Shown in pieces: positions 16,164 through 25,502 of a stretch of 41,591 nt of DNA. Location: positions 1 through 41,591 of the forward strand of contig JAEURA010000005.1 in the NCBI GenBank assembly GCA_016789005.1. The letters run 5' to 3'. Position 1 is the first letter of the stretch; the number at the start of each line of letters is the position of its first letter. This DNA is from Anaerolineae bacterium. GTDB lineage: Bacteria > Chloroflexota > Anaerolineae > Aggregatilineales > Phototrophicaceae. Below the pieces are notes generated by a model, which was not told the origin of the DNA, did no database searches, and worked only from the letters and a program-made list of their open reading frames with translations. Made by a program: the position numbers and the translations under genes.

Positions 16164-18980
16164 ATGTCTTCACGACGCACCTTCTTCATCCTCGACGGTC
16201 ACGCGCTGGCGTACCGTCATCATTTCGCGTTGATGCGGATGCCGTTCAAGACGGCATCCGGCGAGGTGACCAGCGCCGTCTACGGCTTCACCCGGACGCT
16301 CCTCGACATCCTGACCCGCGACAAACCGGAATATCTCGCTGTCGCCTTCGACGCCGGGCTGAGCGGGCGCGACACCTGGTACAGCGAATACAAAGGCACG
16401 CGCGAGAAGATGCCCGATGACCTGGTGACGCAGATGACCCGCATTCATCAGGTGGTCGAAGCGTTCAACATCCCGCTGCTCAGCCTCCCCGGCTACGAAG
16501 CCGACGACGTGATCGGCACGGTGGCGCTGCAAGCCGAGGCGCACGATGTCGAGGTCTGCATCATGACCGGCGACCGCGACCTGCTGCAGCTGCTGACCGA
16601 CCACGCCAGCGTCAAACTGGCGATCCCCAAACCGAAGACGCCGGATGAACTCTACGATGTTGCCCGTTTCCGCGAACGCTACGCCCTGGATCCGCGCCAG
16701 CTCATCGACCTCAAGGCGCTGGAAGGCGACACCTCGGACAACATCCCCGGCGTGCCGGGCGTCGGTGAAAAGACGGCGACAGCGCTCCTGCAAAGTTATC
16801 CCAGCATCGAGGCGATGTACGCCGACCTGGACGGCATCGAGCCGAAGACGCGCAAGAAGCTGGAGGCAGGGCGCGATCTGGCGTTCCTGAGCAAACGCCT
16901 GGCGACCATCCAGCGCGACGCGCCGATCACCCTGGAACTGGAACGCTGCGCGGCGATGGATTTCGACGCCGCGCGGGTCGAAGCCCTGTTCCGCGAACTC
17001 GAATTCAACTCCCTGCTGAGCCAGCTCGACAAGCTGAAGTCGCGCCCGACGGCAGCGGGGCAGCTCTCGCTCTTCGACATCGGCACAATCCCGGTCGAAA
17101 GCGCCGAACCGACCGAGCCGGTCGTCCCCTTCCAGACGGTGCAGGATGAAGCCGCCCTCAGCGCCCTGATCGCGCGCCTGCAATCGGCTTCCGCTATCGC
17201 CTTCGACACCGAGACGACGTCCACCGATCAGATGACGGCAAAGCTGGTCGGCATTTCGCTGGCGGTCGATGAAGAACTCGGCTACTACATCCCCGTCGGG
17301 CACATCGAGGGTGAGCAGCTTCCACTGGGACGGGTGATGGATGCCCTGCGCCCGGCGCTGACCGACCCGAACATCCCGAAATACGCCCACAACGCCATCT
17401 ACGATGTGATCGTCATGCAGCGTCACGGCATCGATGTGCAGCCCATCAGCGTCGATACCATGCTCGCCTCGTGGGTGCGCGACACCTTCACCGCCGAACT
17501 GGGACTCAAACGTCTGGTGCGCGACAAGCTGAATCTGGGGATGACCTCCATCGATACGCTCATCGGTAAGGGCAAGAATCAGACGACGATGGACGCCGTC
17601 GCCATCGAAAGCGCCGCGCCCTATGCCGCCGCCGACGCCGCCTGCACGCTGCGGCTGGTGACGCCGCTCCTCGCCGACCTGGACGCGCTGCCCACGCCCA
17701 CCGTCGATGCGCTGTGGGGCACGGAGCACCCGCCGACACCGCGCGATGTGCTGAACAGGTTGGAGATGCCGCTCATCCCGGTGCTGTCGCGCATGCAGCA
17801 GGCAGGAATTCTGCTGGATGTGCCGGCGCTTCAGGAGATGAGCATCCGCCTGGGCGGCATGATCGCCGGGCTGGAGACGGAAATCTACGATCTCACCGGC
17901 GGCTATGGACCCTTCAACATCAACAGCCCGAAGCAGCTCAACGATGTGCTGTTCGGCAAACTGGGGTTGAGTCCGGCGGGCGTGCGGAAGACGACGCACG
18001 GCTTTTCCACCGCCGCCGACGTGCTGGAAGAAATGCGCGGCGAACATCCGATCATCGACAAAATCCTGGAATACCGCGAACTGGCGAAGCTGAAAGGGAC
18101 CTACGTCGATGCCCTGCCGGCGCTCATCAACCCGGCGACGGGGCGAGTCCACACCAGCTACAATCAGGCGGGCGCAGGGACCGGTCGGCTGAGCAGCAGC
18201 AGCCCGAACCTGCAAAACATCCCGATTCGCAGCGAGATCGGGCGCGAAGTGCGGCGGGCGTTCATCGCGCCGGCGGGGCGAGTGCTGCTGTCGGTCGATT
18301 ACAGCCAGGTCGAGCTGCGCATCATGGCGCATGTCAGCCGCGATGCCGCGCTGCTCGACGCCTTCGCTCACGGTCAGGACATCCACGCCGCGACCGCCGC
18401 CCTCATCCATAACGTGCCGCTGGATCAGGTCACCAAGACCATGCGAATCTTCGCCAAGCGCGTCAACTTCGGTATCCTCTACGGCATGGGCGCGTTCCGG
18501 CTGGCGCGCGACAGCGCGCTGACCTTGCAGCAGGCACGCGAATTCATCGACACCTATTTCGCCCGCCTGCCCGGCGTCAAAGCCTATCTCGACCGGGCGA
18601 AGGCGCTGGCGACCGACCCCGGCTACCTGACAACCCTGTTCGGGCGGCGGCGGTCCTTCCCCGGCATGAGCCAGGCGAATCACAACGCGCGCACCGCCGC
18701 CGAGCGCGAAGCGATCAACATGCCCATTCAGGGGACGGCAGCCGACATCATGAAGAAGGCGATGATCGAGGTCTACGCCGCCTTGAAGGGTTCGCCCCTG
18801 AACGCGCGCATGCTCCTGCAGGTCCACGACGAGCTGGTGCTGGAAGTGCCGGAAGAGCGCGCGGGGGAAGCGGCGGCGCTGGTCGTGCAGATCATGGAGG
18901 AAACCGCCGATCTGCGCGCGCCTCTCAGGGCGAACGCTTCGGTCGGCGTCAACTGGCGCGACGTGCAGCCGCTCGACTGA
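16164..18980 (+). CDS. polA: DNA polymerase I
   Basis: 938-aa family A polymerase for Okazaki fragment processing and gap repair. The 5'-3' exonuclease (residues 1 to about 290) shows FFILDGHALAYR, GYEADDVIGT, TGDRDLLQL and GVPGVGEKTA. The 3'-5' exonuclease domain keeps its acidic residues: D348 and E350 in FDTETTS, the AHNAIYDV motif, and YAAADAACT, so proofreading is probably active. The polymerase domain has RLSSSSPNLQNIPIR, catalytic D712 in SVDYSQVELR, the O-helix KRVNFGILYGMG and VHDELVLEV. The length is normal for the family. The start is the ATG before SSRRTFFILDGHA; an in-frame extension to 16038 would run through the MITE end and is rejected. The first glycosyltransferase gene begins 12 nt later. 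Confidence 0.96.
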   Translation: MSSRRTFFILDGHALAYRHHFALMRMPFKTASGEVTSAVYGFTRTLLDILTRDKPEYLAVAFDAGLSGRDTWYSEYKGTREKMPDDLVTQMTRIHQVVEAFNIPLLSLPGYEADDVIGTVALQAEAHDVEVCIMTGDRDLLQLLTDHASVKLAIPKPKTPDELYDVARFRERYALDPRQLIDLKALEGDTSDNIPGVPGVGEKTATALLQSYPSIEAMYADLDGIEPKTRKKLEAGRDLAFLSKRLATIQRDAPITLELERCAAMDFDAARVEALFRELEFNSLLSQLDKLKSRPTAAGQLSLFDIGTIPVESAEPTEPVVPFQTVQDEAALSALIARLQSASAIAFDTETTSTDQMTAKLVGISLAVDEELGYYIPVGHIEGEQLPLGRVMDALRPALTDPNIPKYAHNAIYDVIVMQRHGIDVQPISVDTMLASWVRDTFTAELGLKRLVRDKLNLGMTSIDTLIGKGKNQTTMDAVAIESAAPYAAADAACTLRLVTPLLADLDALPTPTVDALWGTEHPPTPRDVLNRLEMPLIPVLSRMQQAGILLDVPALQEMSIRLGGMIAGLETEIYDLTGGYGPFNINSPKQLNDVLFGKLGLSPAGVRKTTHGFSTAADVLEEMRGEHPIIDKILEYRELAKLKGTYVDALPALINPATGRVHTSYNQAGAGTGRLSSSSPNLQNIPIRSEIGREVRRAFIAPAGRVLLSVDYSQVELRIMAHVSRDAALLDAFAHGQDIHAATAALIHNVPLDQVTKTMRIFAKRVNFGILYGMGAFRLARDSALTLQQAREFIDTYFARLPGVKAYLDRAKALATDPGYLTTLFGRRRSFPGMSQANHNARTAAEREAINMPIQGTAADIMKKAMIEVYAALKGSPLNARMLLQVHDELVLEVPEERAGEAAALVVQIMEETADLRAPLRANASVGVNWRDVQPLD

Positions 18981-18992
18981 GGCGAGTCGCCC

Positions 18993-21095
18993 ATGACGAG
19001 CGGAACTTCAGCGCCGCACCCACCCTTCATCGCCGTCCGCCTGATGACCCTGCTGGCGGTCATCTTCATGATCGCCGCCGCCGCCGTGCTCGTCGAGACG
19101 GCGCGGATCGACGCGCCCAACATCACCCGCCCGGAGACGCCGTATACGCTCTCGCCCATCGCCGCGCTGCCACTCGCTGCCATCGGCGGAAGTCTGCTGA
19201 TCGCCGCAGTGACGATGGCGCGGCGTCTGGGCGCGCTCCTGCCCGTGATGACTCTGGAAGCCGCCCCGCCGGGCGAATCGTCGCGGTCACGGCGGATCGC
19301 CTGGGGAACCCTGATCGTCGGGCTGTTCCTGCTCGGATTCGTGACGCTGTGCAGCGCCGGGACGCCGGAAGAGGCGTTCCTGCCCGACGTGCACTGGCGG
19401 GTGCAGTTCATCGCCTTCGCCGCCAGCCTGACGCTGATCGCCTATGGCATGGCGGGCGCACCGCGCATCCGTCTGCCGCGCGTGAGCCGGCGGGAGCTGT
19501 TCGCCGTCGCGGCGGTCACTGCTCTGGCGCTGACGCTGCGCGTCTGGGGGACGGATACCACGCTGCGCGTGCTGATCGACGAGCAGAATTACGTCGATAA
19601 CGTGCAGCGCTTCCAATTTCTGACGACCGCCGGCATCGTACAGCGCGCCTCCGCCGCCGCTCCCTACACCTGGATGTTCTCCATCCTTCAGGCAGAAGTC
19701 GGCTGGCTCTTCGGTCACAACCTGACGGCGCTGCGCCTGCCGAGCGGCATCCTGGGCGCGGCGCAGGTCGTGGCGCTCTATGCCCTGGCGCGCACCCTCT
19801 TCGACCGGCGCACGGCGCTGCTGGCGGCGCTGGCGCTGGCGGCGCTGGCTCCCCATCTGCATTACGGACGGACGATCTACTCGTCGCATTCGGGCGACGC
19901 CCTGTTCGGCATCCTGGCGCTGCTCTTCGTGGCGCGCGGGCTGCGGCGGAACCAGCCGCTCGACTGGAGCCTCGCCGGCGTCTGCCTGGGCATGACCCAT
20001 TATTTCTACGAGGCGGGGCGGCTGTTCTTCGCGCCGCTGGTCCTCCTGTGGATCGTCTCGCTGGCGCTGTGGGGTAAAGCAGCAGACGGCACGCCGCTGC
20101 GCCTTCGCCTGTGGCGCGACATGCGCGGCGGGCTGGCGCGGGTCATCCTCTGCGCGGTCATCGTCGCCGCGCCGGTCTACATCGCGCTGATCACGCGCGG
20201 CGAAGTGCTGACCTACCGCCTGAATCAGGAAGGGGTGAACTGGCAGGCGTTCTTCGCCGAGGGTGAGCCGAGCGAACGGATCGTTGAGGCGTTCACCCAT
20301 GCCGCCCGCCCCTTCTGGTTCACCCTCTACCTGCCAGAGAACAGCGCGCGCTACTATGGCGGCACCGAACCGCTGATCCTGCGCCCGCTCACCCCTTTAT
20401 TCCTGCTCGGAATCGCCACCCTGCTGGCGCGCCCGCGCGGACCAGCGGTCATGGTGCTGTTATGGGTCGGCGCAGCGGTGGCAGCCAACGGCTTGCTGAT
20501 TCGCGAAAACATCTGGACGCCGCGCTATACGGTGGTCGTGCCGGCGCTGGCGCTGGTCGTTGGCGTCGCCGTCAGCCATGTGCCGCATCTCCTGTTGGCT
20601 GCGCCCGTCGAAACCCGGCTCCGGCGCGCGGCGCGCCGCCTGCTCACCGGAGGGTCGATCGCGCTGTTCGGCGTCCTCAACATCGTCTACTATTTCGGTC
20701 CGCACCTCGATCATCTGAACACCTATCACCGCCGCTGGCTGACTTTCGGCGACACCTTCGATGTCGTCCTGCGCACCCACGAGTCGCTGCCGAACAGCAC
20801 CCAGCTCTATCTGATCGGGCGTCCCGCCCCTCCGACCATTGAGATGCATCTGTTCTGGGAGTATCTCGAAGGGCGGGGAGGGCTACCCCAGCCGATCGAA
20901 ATGGACCCCGCGCTGATCACCGCCCGCTGGCTGCGCAGTCTACCGCCAGACCAGTCCTATGCCTTCTTCATCGAAACGCAGTGGACCGATGTCATCGCTC
21001 AGATCTACCGTTATTTTCCCGATGCGCAGGCGCCGCAGTATACTCAGACGGTATTGTCGCCGACCGAACAATTTCTGCTGATCTATGCGCCCTGA
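18993..21095 (+). CDS. GT39-type membrane glycosyltransferase, copy 1
   Basis: 700-aa integral membrane protein of the ArnT/PMT (glycosyltransferase family 39, GT-C) type, which uses a polyprenyl-phosphate sugar donor and acts outside the membrane. Visible features are 11-13 hydrophobic segments, the acidic first-loop motif LIDEQNY (D196, E197) that carries the catalytic Asp in the family, RLPSGILGAAQV and FDRRTALLAAL helices, HLHYGRTIYSSHSGDALF, and a soluble C-terminal region from about residue 570. An N-terminal extension of about 120 residues holds two to three extra helices. It starts 12 nt after polA and its end overlaps the next copy by 11 nt, so translational coupling is likely. The acceptor is unknown: a lipid, an S-layer protein or a wall polymer. 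Confidence 0.88.
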   Translation: MTSGTSAPHPPFIAVRLMTLLAVIFMIAAAAVLVETARIDAPNITRPETPYTLSPIAALPLAAIGGSLLIAAVTMARRLGALLPVMTLEAAPPGESSRSRRIAWGTLIVGLFLLGFVTLCSAGTPEEAFLPDVHWRVQFIAFAASLTLIAYGMAGAPRIRLPRVSRRELFAVAAVTALALTLRVWGTDTTLRVLIDEQNYVDNVQRFQFLTTAGIVQRASAAAPYTWMFSILQAEVGWLFGHNLTALRLPSGILGAAQVVALYALARTLFDRRTALLAALALAALAPHLHYGRTIYSSHSGDALFGILALLFVARGLRRNQPLDWSLAGVCLGMTHYFYEAGRLFFAPLVLLWIVSLALWGKAADGTPLRLRLWRDMRGGLARVILCAVIVAAPVYIALITRGEVLTYRLNQEGVNWQAFFAEGEPSERIVEAFTHAARPFWFTLYLPENSARYYGGTEPLILRPLTPLFLLGIATLLARPRGPAVMVLLWVGAAVAANGLLIRENIWTPRYTVVVPALALVVGVAVSHVPHLLLAAPVETRLRRAARRLLTGGSIALFGVLNIVYYFGPHLDHLNTYHRRWLTFGDTFDVVLRTHESLPNSTQLYLIGRPAPPTIEMHLFWEYLEGRGGLPQPIEMDPALITARWLRSLPPDQSYAFFIETQWTDVIAQIYRYFPDAQAPQYTQTVLSPTEQFLLIYAP

Positions 21096-22938
21096 TGGTT
21101 CACGTTCGTCGCCGCTCGCCGGCGTGCCCCCCCTGTTGATCGGCGCTGCCCTGCTGGCGCTGATGACCGAGGCGAGCGCCGATCTCTTCGACCTGGAGGC
21201 GCTGCGGGCGCTGTCGCTGGCGGCGCAGATCGCGCTCCTCTGCCTGGGGGCGGCGCTGGTCGCGTGGGGGTTGGGCGGCGGAAGGCGGCGACGCGCGCTG
21301 AATCCTGCGCAGCAGCAGCCGATCGGCTGGCGCGAGATGGCGCTCCTGCTGCTCATCCTGCTGGCGGCGCTCGCCGTACGGGTCTGGCAGGCGGAAAGCG
21401 CCCTGCCACTGCTGATCGACGAACTCAACTTCCTTTCGGCAGCCAGCCGGGCGGTCAACGATTCGACACTGCGCCTCCTCTTCCCGATCAGCGACTATGC
21501 GCCTTATACCTGGCTGTACAGCGCCATCCAGGCGGTCGGGGTGACCCTGTTCGGTCCCGACCTGACGACGATGCGCTTCGCCAGCATCCTGCTGGGGACG
21601 GCGCAGGTCGCCGCCATCTACTTCCTGGCACGCGAACTCTTCGACCGGCGAGTAGCGCTGCTGGCGGCGCTGGCGCTGGCGTTCTTCGCGCCGCATCTGC
21701 ACTACAGCCGCACCGCCTATTCGCCGCACCCCGGCGATACCCTCTTCGGCATGCTGATGATCCTCTTCCTGACGCGGGCGCTGCGCACCGCCCGCCCCCT
21801 GGATTGGGCGCTGGCGGGCGTCTGCCTGGGCATGACGCAGTACTGGTACGAGGCGGGGCGTCTGTTCTTCCCCGCCCTGGCGCTGATCGGGCTGATCTGG
21901 CGCGCGCTGCTGCCCCCGGAAGGCGTGACGCAGCGGCAGATCGCCAGGGGCGCTGCCCGGCTGATCGTCGGCGCGCTGCTGGTCGGTCTTCCCGTCTACG
22001 TCGCCCTGCTGGCGCACGGCAGGACGCTGGCGTACCGCTTCAACAGCGAAAACAGCGGCGTCGCCTTCTGGAGCATTCGCCTGCAGGACGGCTTGGACGT
22101 GGAGGACGCCGCTCTGCTGGCGGACCGGCTGGCGCAGCCGTTCCTGTTCTACGTGGCGATCCCCGAATCGGTGGGGCTGCCCTACTATCGCGGCGATCAG
22201 GGGATGATCCTGCGCCCGTTCGTCCCCTTCTTCCTGGTCGGGGCGGCGGCGCTGCTGATTCGTCCGCGCGCGCCGTCGTTCATCCTCGCGCTGTGGATCG
22301 TCGGCGTGGCGCTGGGCAACGCCCTGCTGATTCGCGATGTCATCCTGTCGCCGCGCTACGGCGTGGTCGCCCCGGCGCTGGCGCTGACCGTCGCCCTGGG
22401 AATCGAGCGCGTCTGCGCCGCCGTGGCGGCGCTGGCATGGCGGAGGAATCCCACCCGGCGCGAGGCTGCGGCATGGACGCTGGGCGGCGCGCTGACCGCC
22501 GTCTTCGCCCTGGTCAATGTGGATTACTACTTCAACACCCAGCTCCCCGACCTGCGCGCCGAGTTCCGCGCTAACGTCGGCTTTCGCGACCTGTACGATG
22601 TCGGCTTGCGGGGCGCGCGCCTGCCGCTGGGCACTCAGGTGATCGTGGTCGAAGACCGCCCCAGCAGCGTCCCCGATGTCGCCGACATGCTGGCGTTCCT
22701 GCAGAGCAGCCAGCACCGCCACCCGCTCATGACTTCGCTGATCGATCTGCGCCAACTCGACCTGCCGCAGGATCGTGATCTCGCCTTCTTCGTGCCCCCG
22801 TCTCAGGCGAACATCCTGACCTATCTCTTCCGCCGCTTTCCACAGGCGAACCCGCCTGCTTATACGATCAGCGATCTGACGCCGAGTGAAGAATATGTCC
22901 TCATCATCGTCCCCCAACAGCCCAACCCTGCCTCCTGA
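21085..22938 (+). CDS. GT39-type membrane glycosyltransferase, copy 2
   Basis: 617 aa, paralogous along its whole length to the genes on both sides. It has the acidic motif LIDELNF (D112, E113), then the shared helices (RFASILLGTAQVAAIYFL, FDRRVALLAALALAF), HLHYSRTAYSPHPGDTLF and an ending TPSEEYVLIIVP that parallels SPTEQFLLIYAP in copy 1. The N-terminal membrane region is shorter by about 85 residues than in copy 1. The start overlaps copy 1 by 11 nt, and copy 3 starts inside its last 44 nt. No clear Shine-Dalgarno is visible, as expected for coupled translation. Donor and acceptor are unknown. Confidence 0.88.
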   Translation: MRPDGSRSSPLAGVPPLLIGAALLALMTEASADLFDLEALRALSLAAQIALLCLGAALVAWGLGGGRRRRALNPAQQQPIGWREMALLLLILLAALAVRVWQAESALPLLIDELNFLSAASRAVNDSTLRLLFPISDYAPYTWLYSAIQAVGVTLFGPDLTTMRFASILLGTAQVAAIYFLARELFDRRVALLAALALAFFAPHLHYSRTAYSPHPGDTLFGMLMILFLTRALRTARPLDWALAGVCLGMTQYWYEAGRLFFPALALIGLIWRALLPPEGVTQRQIARGAARLIVGALLVGLPVYVALLAHGRTLAYRFNSENSGVAFWSIRLQDGLDVEDAALLADRLAQPFLFYVAIPESVGLPYYRGDQGMILRPFVPFFLVGAAALLIRPRAPSFILALWIVGVALGNALLIRDVILSPRYGVVAPALALTVALGIERVCAAVAALAWRRNPTRREAAAWTLGGALTAVFALVNVDYYFNTQLPDLRAEFRANVGFRDLYDVGLRGARLPLGTQVIVVEDRPSSVPDVADMLAFLQSSQHRHPLMTSLIDLRQLDLPQDRDLAFFVPPSQANILTYLFRRFPQANPPAYTISDLTPSEEYVLIIVPQQPNPAS

Positions 22939-24778
22939 TACGCCGCCGGCGCGCGGGACTCCCCCCCGGCGCTGGTGGGCGCTCCTACCGCTGCTGCTGG
23001 GCGTCCTCTGCCTGGGCGCGCTGGCATGGGTGAACGCCTTCCCGGCGAGCGACGCCTACATGATCGGCAGCATCACCTCGCGCGAGCAGCTGGCGCTGCT
23101 TTACGCCGGGATGGCGCTGGTCGCCTGGGGGATCGCCGGCGCGCCGCCGTTCTGGCGTGGACTGCGCCAGCGTCAATTTTCCGCCGCGCGGCGCGGCGAG
23201 CTGCTGGTCCTGCTGCTGATCACCCTGGGCGCGCTGGCGCTCCGGCTGATCGGTCTGGAGACGACGCTGCGCCTGCTGCTCGACGAATCTAACTACGTCA
23301 ACGGGGCTGCCCGCGCCATCGCCGACACCCACCAGCTGATCCTCTTCCCAATGTCCGGTCATGGTCCGTTCCCCTGGCTGTACCCGCTGCTGCAAGCCGA
23401 TACGGTCGCCCTGTTCGGGCACAACCTGACCGGCATGCGCGGGGCGAGCGCGCTGATCGGCGCCGCCAACGTGGTGGTGGTCTACTGGATCGCCCGTCAG
23501 CTCTTCGACCGGCGCACGGCAGTGTTCAGCGCCATCCTGCTGGCGGTCTACCCGCCGCACCTGCATTTCAGCCGCATCATGGCGTCGCTGACCATCGCCG
23601 ACGCGCTGGCGGGGTCGGTCTGTCTCGCCTTCGTCATCCGCGCGCTGCGCACGCGCCAGCCGCTCGACTGGGCGCTGGCGGGTGTGACGTTCGGGCTGAC
23701 CCATTATTTCTCCGACGGCGGCAAGCTGGTCTTCACGCCGCTGGTGCTGGTCTATCTGGCGTGGCTGGCGATCATGAATCGCGAGGCACGCCGGGCGATT
23801 CGCGGCGGCATCCCCCGCATGATGATCGCCGCCCTCCTGGTCGCCGCGCCGATCTACACGACGCTCTACGCCCATCAGCGCCCGGTCTTCGGCAGGTGGG
23901 AGGACGCCAGCGGCAGCGGGCTGTCCTACTGGCTGAACCTGCCGCAGGATGGGCTGACCGAAGCGGAGATCAACGAGGCGAGCGACCGCCTGCTGCTCCC
24001 CTTCCGCTTCCTGGTCTCCGAGCCGGAACCGGAACACATCTACTACGCCGGGACCGAGCCGCTGGTCATGCGCGCGCTGGTCCCCCTGCTGGCGTTGGGC
24101 AGCCTCGCCGCGCTGACCCGCTGGCGGCGCGCGGCGGTCCTGCCGCTGGCGTGGGCGCTGGCGGTCATACTGGGCAACGGCATGTTCATCCGCAATCCTG
24201 CCTCATCACCGCGCTACGTGGTGGCGTTCCCGGCGCTGGCGATGCTGCTGGCGCTGGGCGTGGCGGCGGTCTACGGGCTGCTCGCCCGGCTGCGCCTGCC
24301 GGTCGGCTGGACGCGCGCGGCGGCAGCCCTGCTGACCGGCGCGGCAGCGGTCGTTCAGGTCGCCTATTATTTCGGTCCCCACCTGGACCACCTGCGCACC
24401 TGGCACCGCCGCCATCTGACCTACGGCGACGTATGGGACGCCACCCTGCGGGTCTATGAACAGCTGCCCTATGCCACCCAGGGTATCTACATTGGAAAAC
24501 CCGCGCCGCCGGGGATCGAATCCAGCGAGCTGCTCGGCTTCTACCAGAACGGCAACCTCTACCCCTTCCTGGGCTATGAGCCGAGCGTGATCGCCCCGCC
24601 GCTGCTGCGCGATCTGCCGCGCGACCGGGGCTACGCCTTTTTCGTCGAGACGCGCCACAGCGAAGCCATCCAGATGCTCTACCGTTTCTTCTCGGATGCC
24701 GCGCCGCCCAGCTATTCGACCTGGGACATCGCCCCCTACGAGCAGTATCTGCTCATCTACGTGCCGCCGCTGTCGTAA
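22895..24778 (+). CDS. GT39-type membrane glycosyltransferase, copy 3
   Basis: 627 aa, third member of the tandem array. A Ser/Pro-rich cytoplasmic start of about 30 residues is followed by multiple membrane helices, the acidic loop motif LLDESNY (D130, E131), RGASALIGAANVVVVYWI, FDRRTAVFSAILLAV, HLHFSRIMASLTIADAL and an ending APYEQYLLIYVPP. The HLH(Y/F)(G/S)R motif after the sixth or so helix is common to all three copies. ATG 22895 is preferred over an in-frame GTG at 22886. The start lies 44 nt inside copy 2. The gene is followed by palindromic repeats and not by a typical terminator. Confidence 0.86.
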   Translation: MSSSSSPNSPTLPPDTPPARGTPPRRWWALLPLLLGVLCLGALAWVNAFPASDAYMIGSITSREQLALLYAGMALVAWGIAGAPPFWRGLRQRQFSAARRGELLVLLLITLGALALRLIGLETTLRLLLDESNYVNGAARAIADTHQLILFPMSGHGPFPWLYPLLQADTVALFGHNLTGMRGASALIGAANVVVVYWIARQLFDRRTAVFSAILLAVYPPHLHFSRIMASLTIADALAGSVCLAFVIRALRTRQPLDWALAGVTFGLTHYFSDGGKLVFTPLVLVYLAWLAIMNREARRAIRGGIPRMMIAALLVAAPIYTTLYAHQRPVFGRWEDASGSGLSYWLNLPQDGLTEAEINEASDRLLLPFRFLVSEPEPEHIYYAGTEPLVMRALVPLLALGSLAALTRWRRAAVLPLAWALAVILGNGMFIRNPASSPRYVVAFPALAMLLALGVAAVYGLLARLRLPVGWTRAAAALLTGAAAVVQVAYYFGPHLDHLRTWHRRHLTYGDVWDATLRVYEQLPYATQGIYIGKPAPPGIESSELLGFYQNGNLYPFLGYEPSVIAPPLLRDLPRDRGYAFFVETRHSEAIQMLYRFFSDAAPPSYSTWDIAPYEQYLLIYVPPLS

Positions 24779-24822
24779 GCCAGGCAGCGCTGAAAGCGGA
24801 ATCTCGAAAGATGTCCACAAGC

Positions 24823-24880
24823 GGGAGACCCGGCGGGTCTCCCCTACAACCGCCGCCCCGTAGGGGCGAGCCGGCGGCTC
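24823..24880. repeat. REP-like cluster of three palindromes
   Basis: Three adjacent hairpins: GGGAGACCC-GGC-GGGTCTCCC (arms 24823-24831 and 24835-24843), CGCCCC-GTA-GGGGCG (24854-24868) and GAGCC-GGC-GGCTC (24868-24880). They lie between convergent genes and probably work as a bidirectional transcription barrier or as 3' protection of the glycosyltransferase mRNA. The core GTAGGGGCGA has the look of a dispersed genomic repeat. Confidence 0.65.
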
Positions 24881-24946
24881 GACCGTTGAAAAATGAGAGG
24901 CTGGTCTTCAGATGAGCGAAATTCATTCAGGCGGTTGGTCTCGCCG

Positions 24947-25381
24947 CTACTCCCGCTTGCTGCGCATGGCGGCGAGCACCGTGACGCCGTTCGCGCCGCC
25001 GCTCATCGCCCGGTAAAAATCCGATTCCATCGCGTAGAGGGCGATTCGCCCCTGCGCATCGAAGTGAAAACCCCATCCGTATTTTTTCGCCAGCGCCGAG
25101 GCGCGCAGACACGCCTGCGGCTTCGAGAACAGCCCATGCCACAGTTCGTCACGCCGCGCAGCGATCTCATCCTGGCTCAGCCCCAGCCGCCGCACATGTG
25201 TCTGGAAGAGCAGTTCATCGCCGGAAAACGTATAGGGGTGGGCAGAGAGCAGTTCGTGAACGATGAGATGCGCCGGCGCAGACTCCCCGCGCATCGCCGG
25301 CACGACGCTGTGATCCACCGGCGAATCGGGCGCAGCGGTGATGAACGTGTTCTGGTAGTTGGTGGTGTGCATCTGAGGCAA
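24947..25381 (-). CDS. DUF6157 family protein
   Basis: About 144 aa, soluble. It matches my recollection of the DUF6157 pattern: it begins near MHTTNYQNTFITAAPDSPVD, has PYTFSGDELLF in the middle and the conserved block FSKPQACLRASALAKKYGWG, and ends with VLAAMRSKRE. The function of the family is unknown. The promoter at 25418-25446 places the transcript start near 25411, which rules out the longer in-frame GTG (25444) and ATG (25429) starts. GGAG lies 6 nt before a TTG at 25381, so I use that; the conserved start Met is the ATG at 25372, three codons later. It is divergent from the VOC gene. Confidence 0.8.
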   Translation of the reverse strand: MPQMHTTNYQNTFITAAPDSPVDHSVVPAMRGESAPAHLIVHELLSAHPYTFSGDELLFQTHVRRLGLSQDEIAARRDELWHGLFSKPQACLRASALAKKYGWGFHFDAQGRIALYAMESDFYRAMSGGANGVTVLAAMRSKRE

Positions 25382-25417
25382 AGTCTTCTCCTGGATGACT
25401 GCGCAGCACGGATCACA

Positions 25418-25446
25418 ATGATAGCTCATTTGTTCTTTTTTCACAA
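25418..25446 (-). promoter_or_regulatory. Promoter of the DUF6157 gene
   Basis: TTGTGA (25441-25446), a 17-bp A-rich spacer and TATCAT (25418-25423, five of six matches) on the minus strand. Confidence 0.65.
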
Positions 25447-25458
25447 CCGTGATATGCT
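25430..25458 (+). promoter_or_regulatory. Promoter candidate of the VOC gene
   Basis: TTGTTC (25430-25435), 17 bp and TATGCT (25453-25458) on the plus strand. It overlaps the divergent DUF6157 promoter almost completely, so the two genes should compete for RNA polymerase. Confidence 0.45.
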
Positions 25459-25502
25459 GATTTTGAAGTCCCGATTCAACCTATCACCAGGGAGCAGAAG
25501 AT

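Noticed and set aside
16170..18827. Long minus-strand open frame opposite polA, and similar frames opposite the glycosyltransferases (for example 21100-22917)
   Set aside because: polA and the GT39 genes have complete family motifs on the plus strand; the opposite frames result from codon bias.
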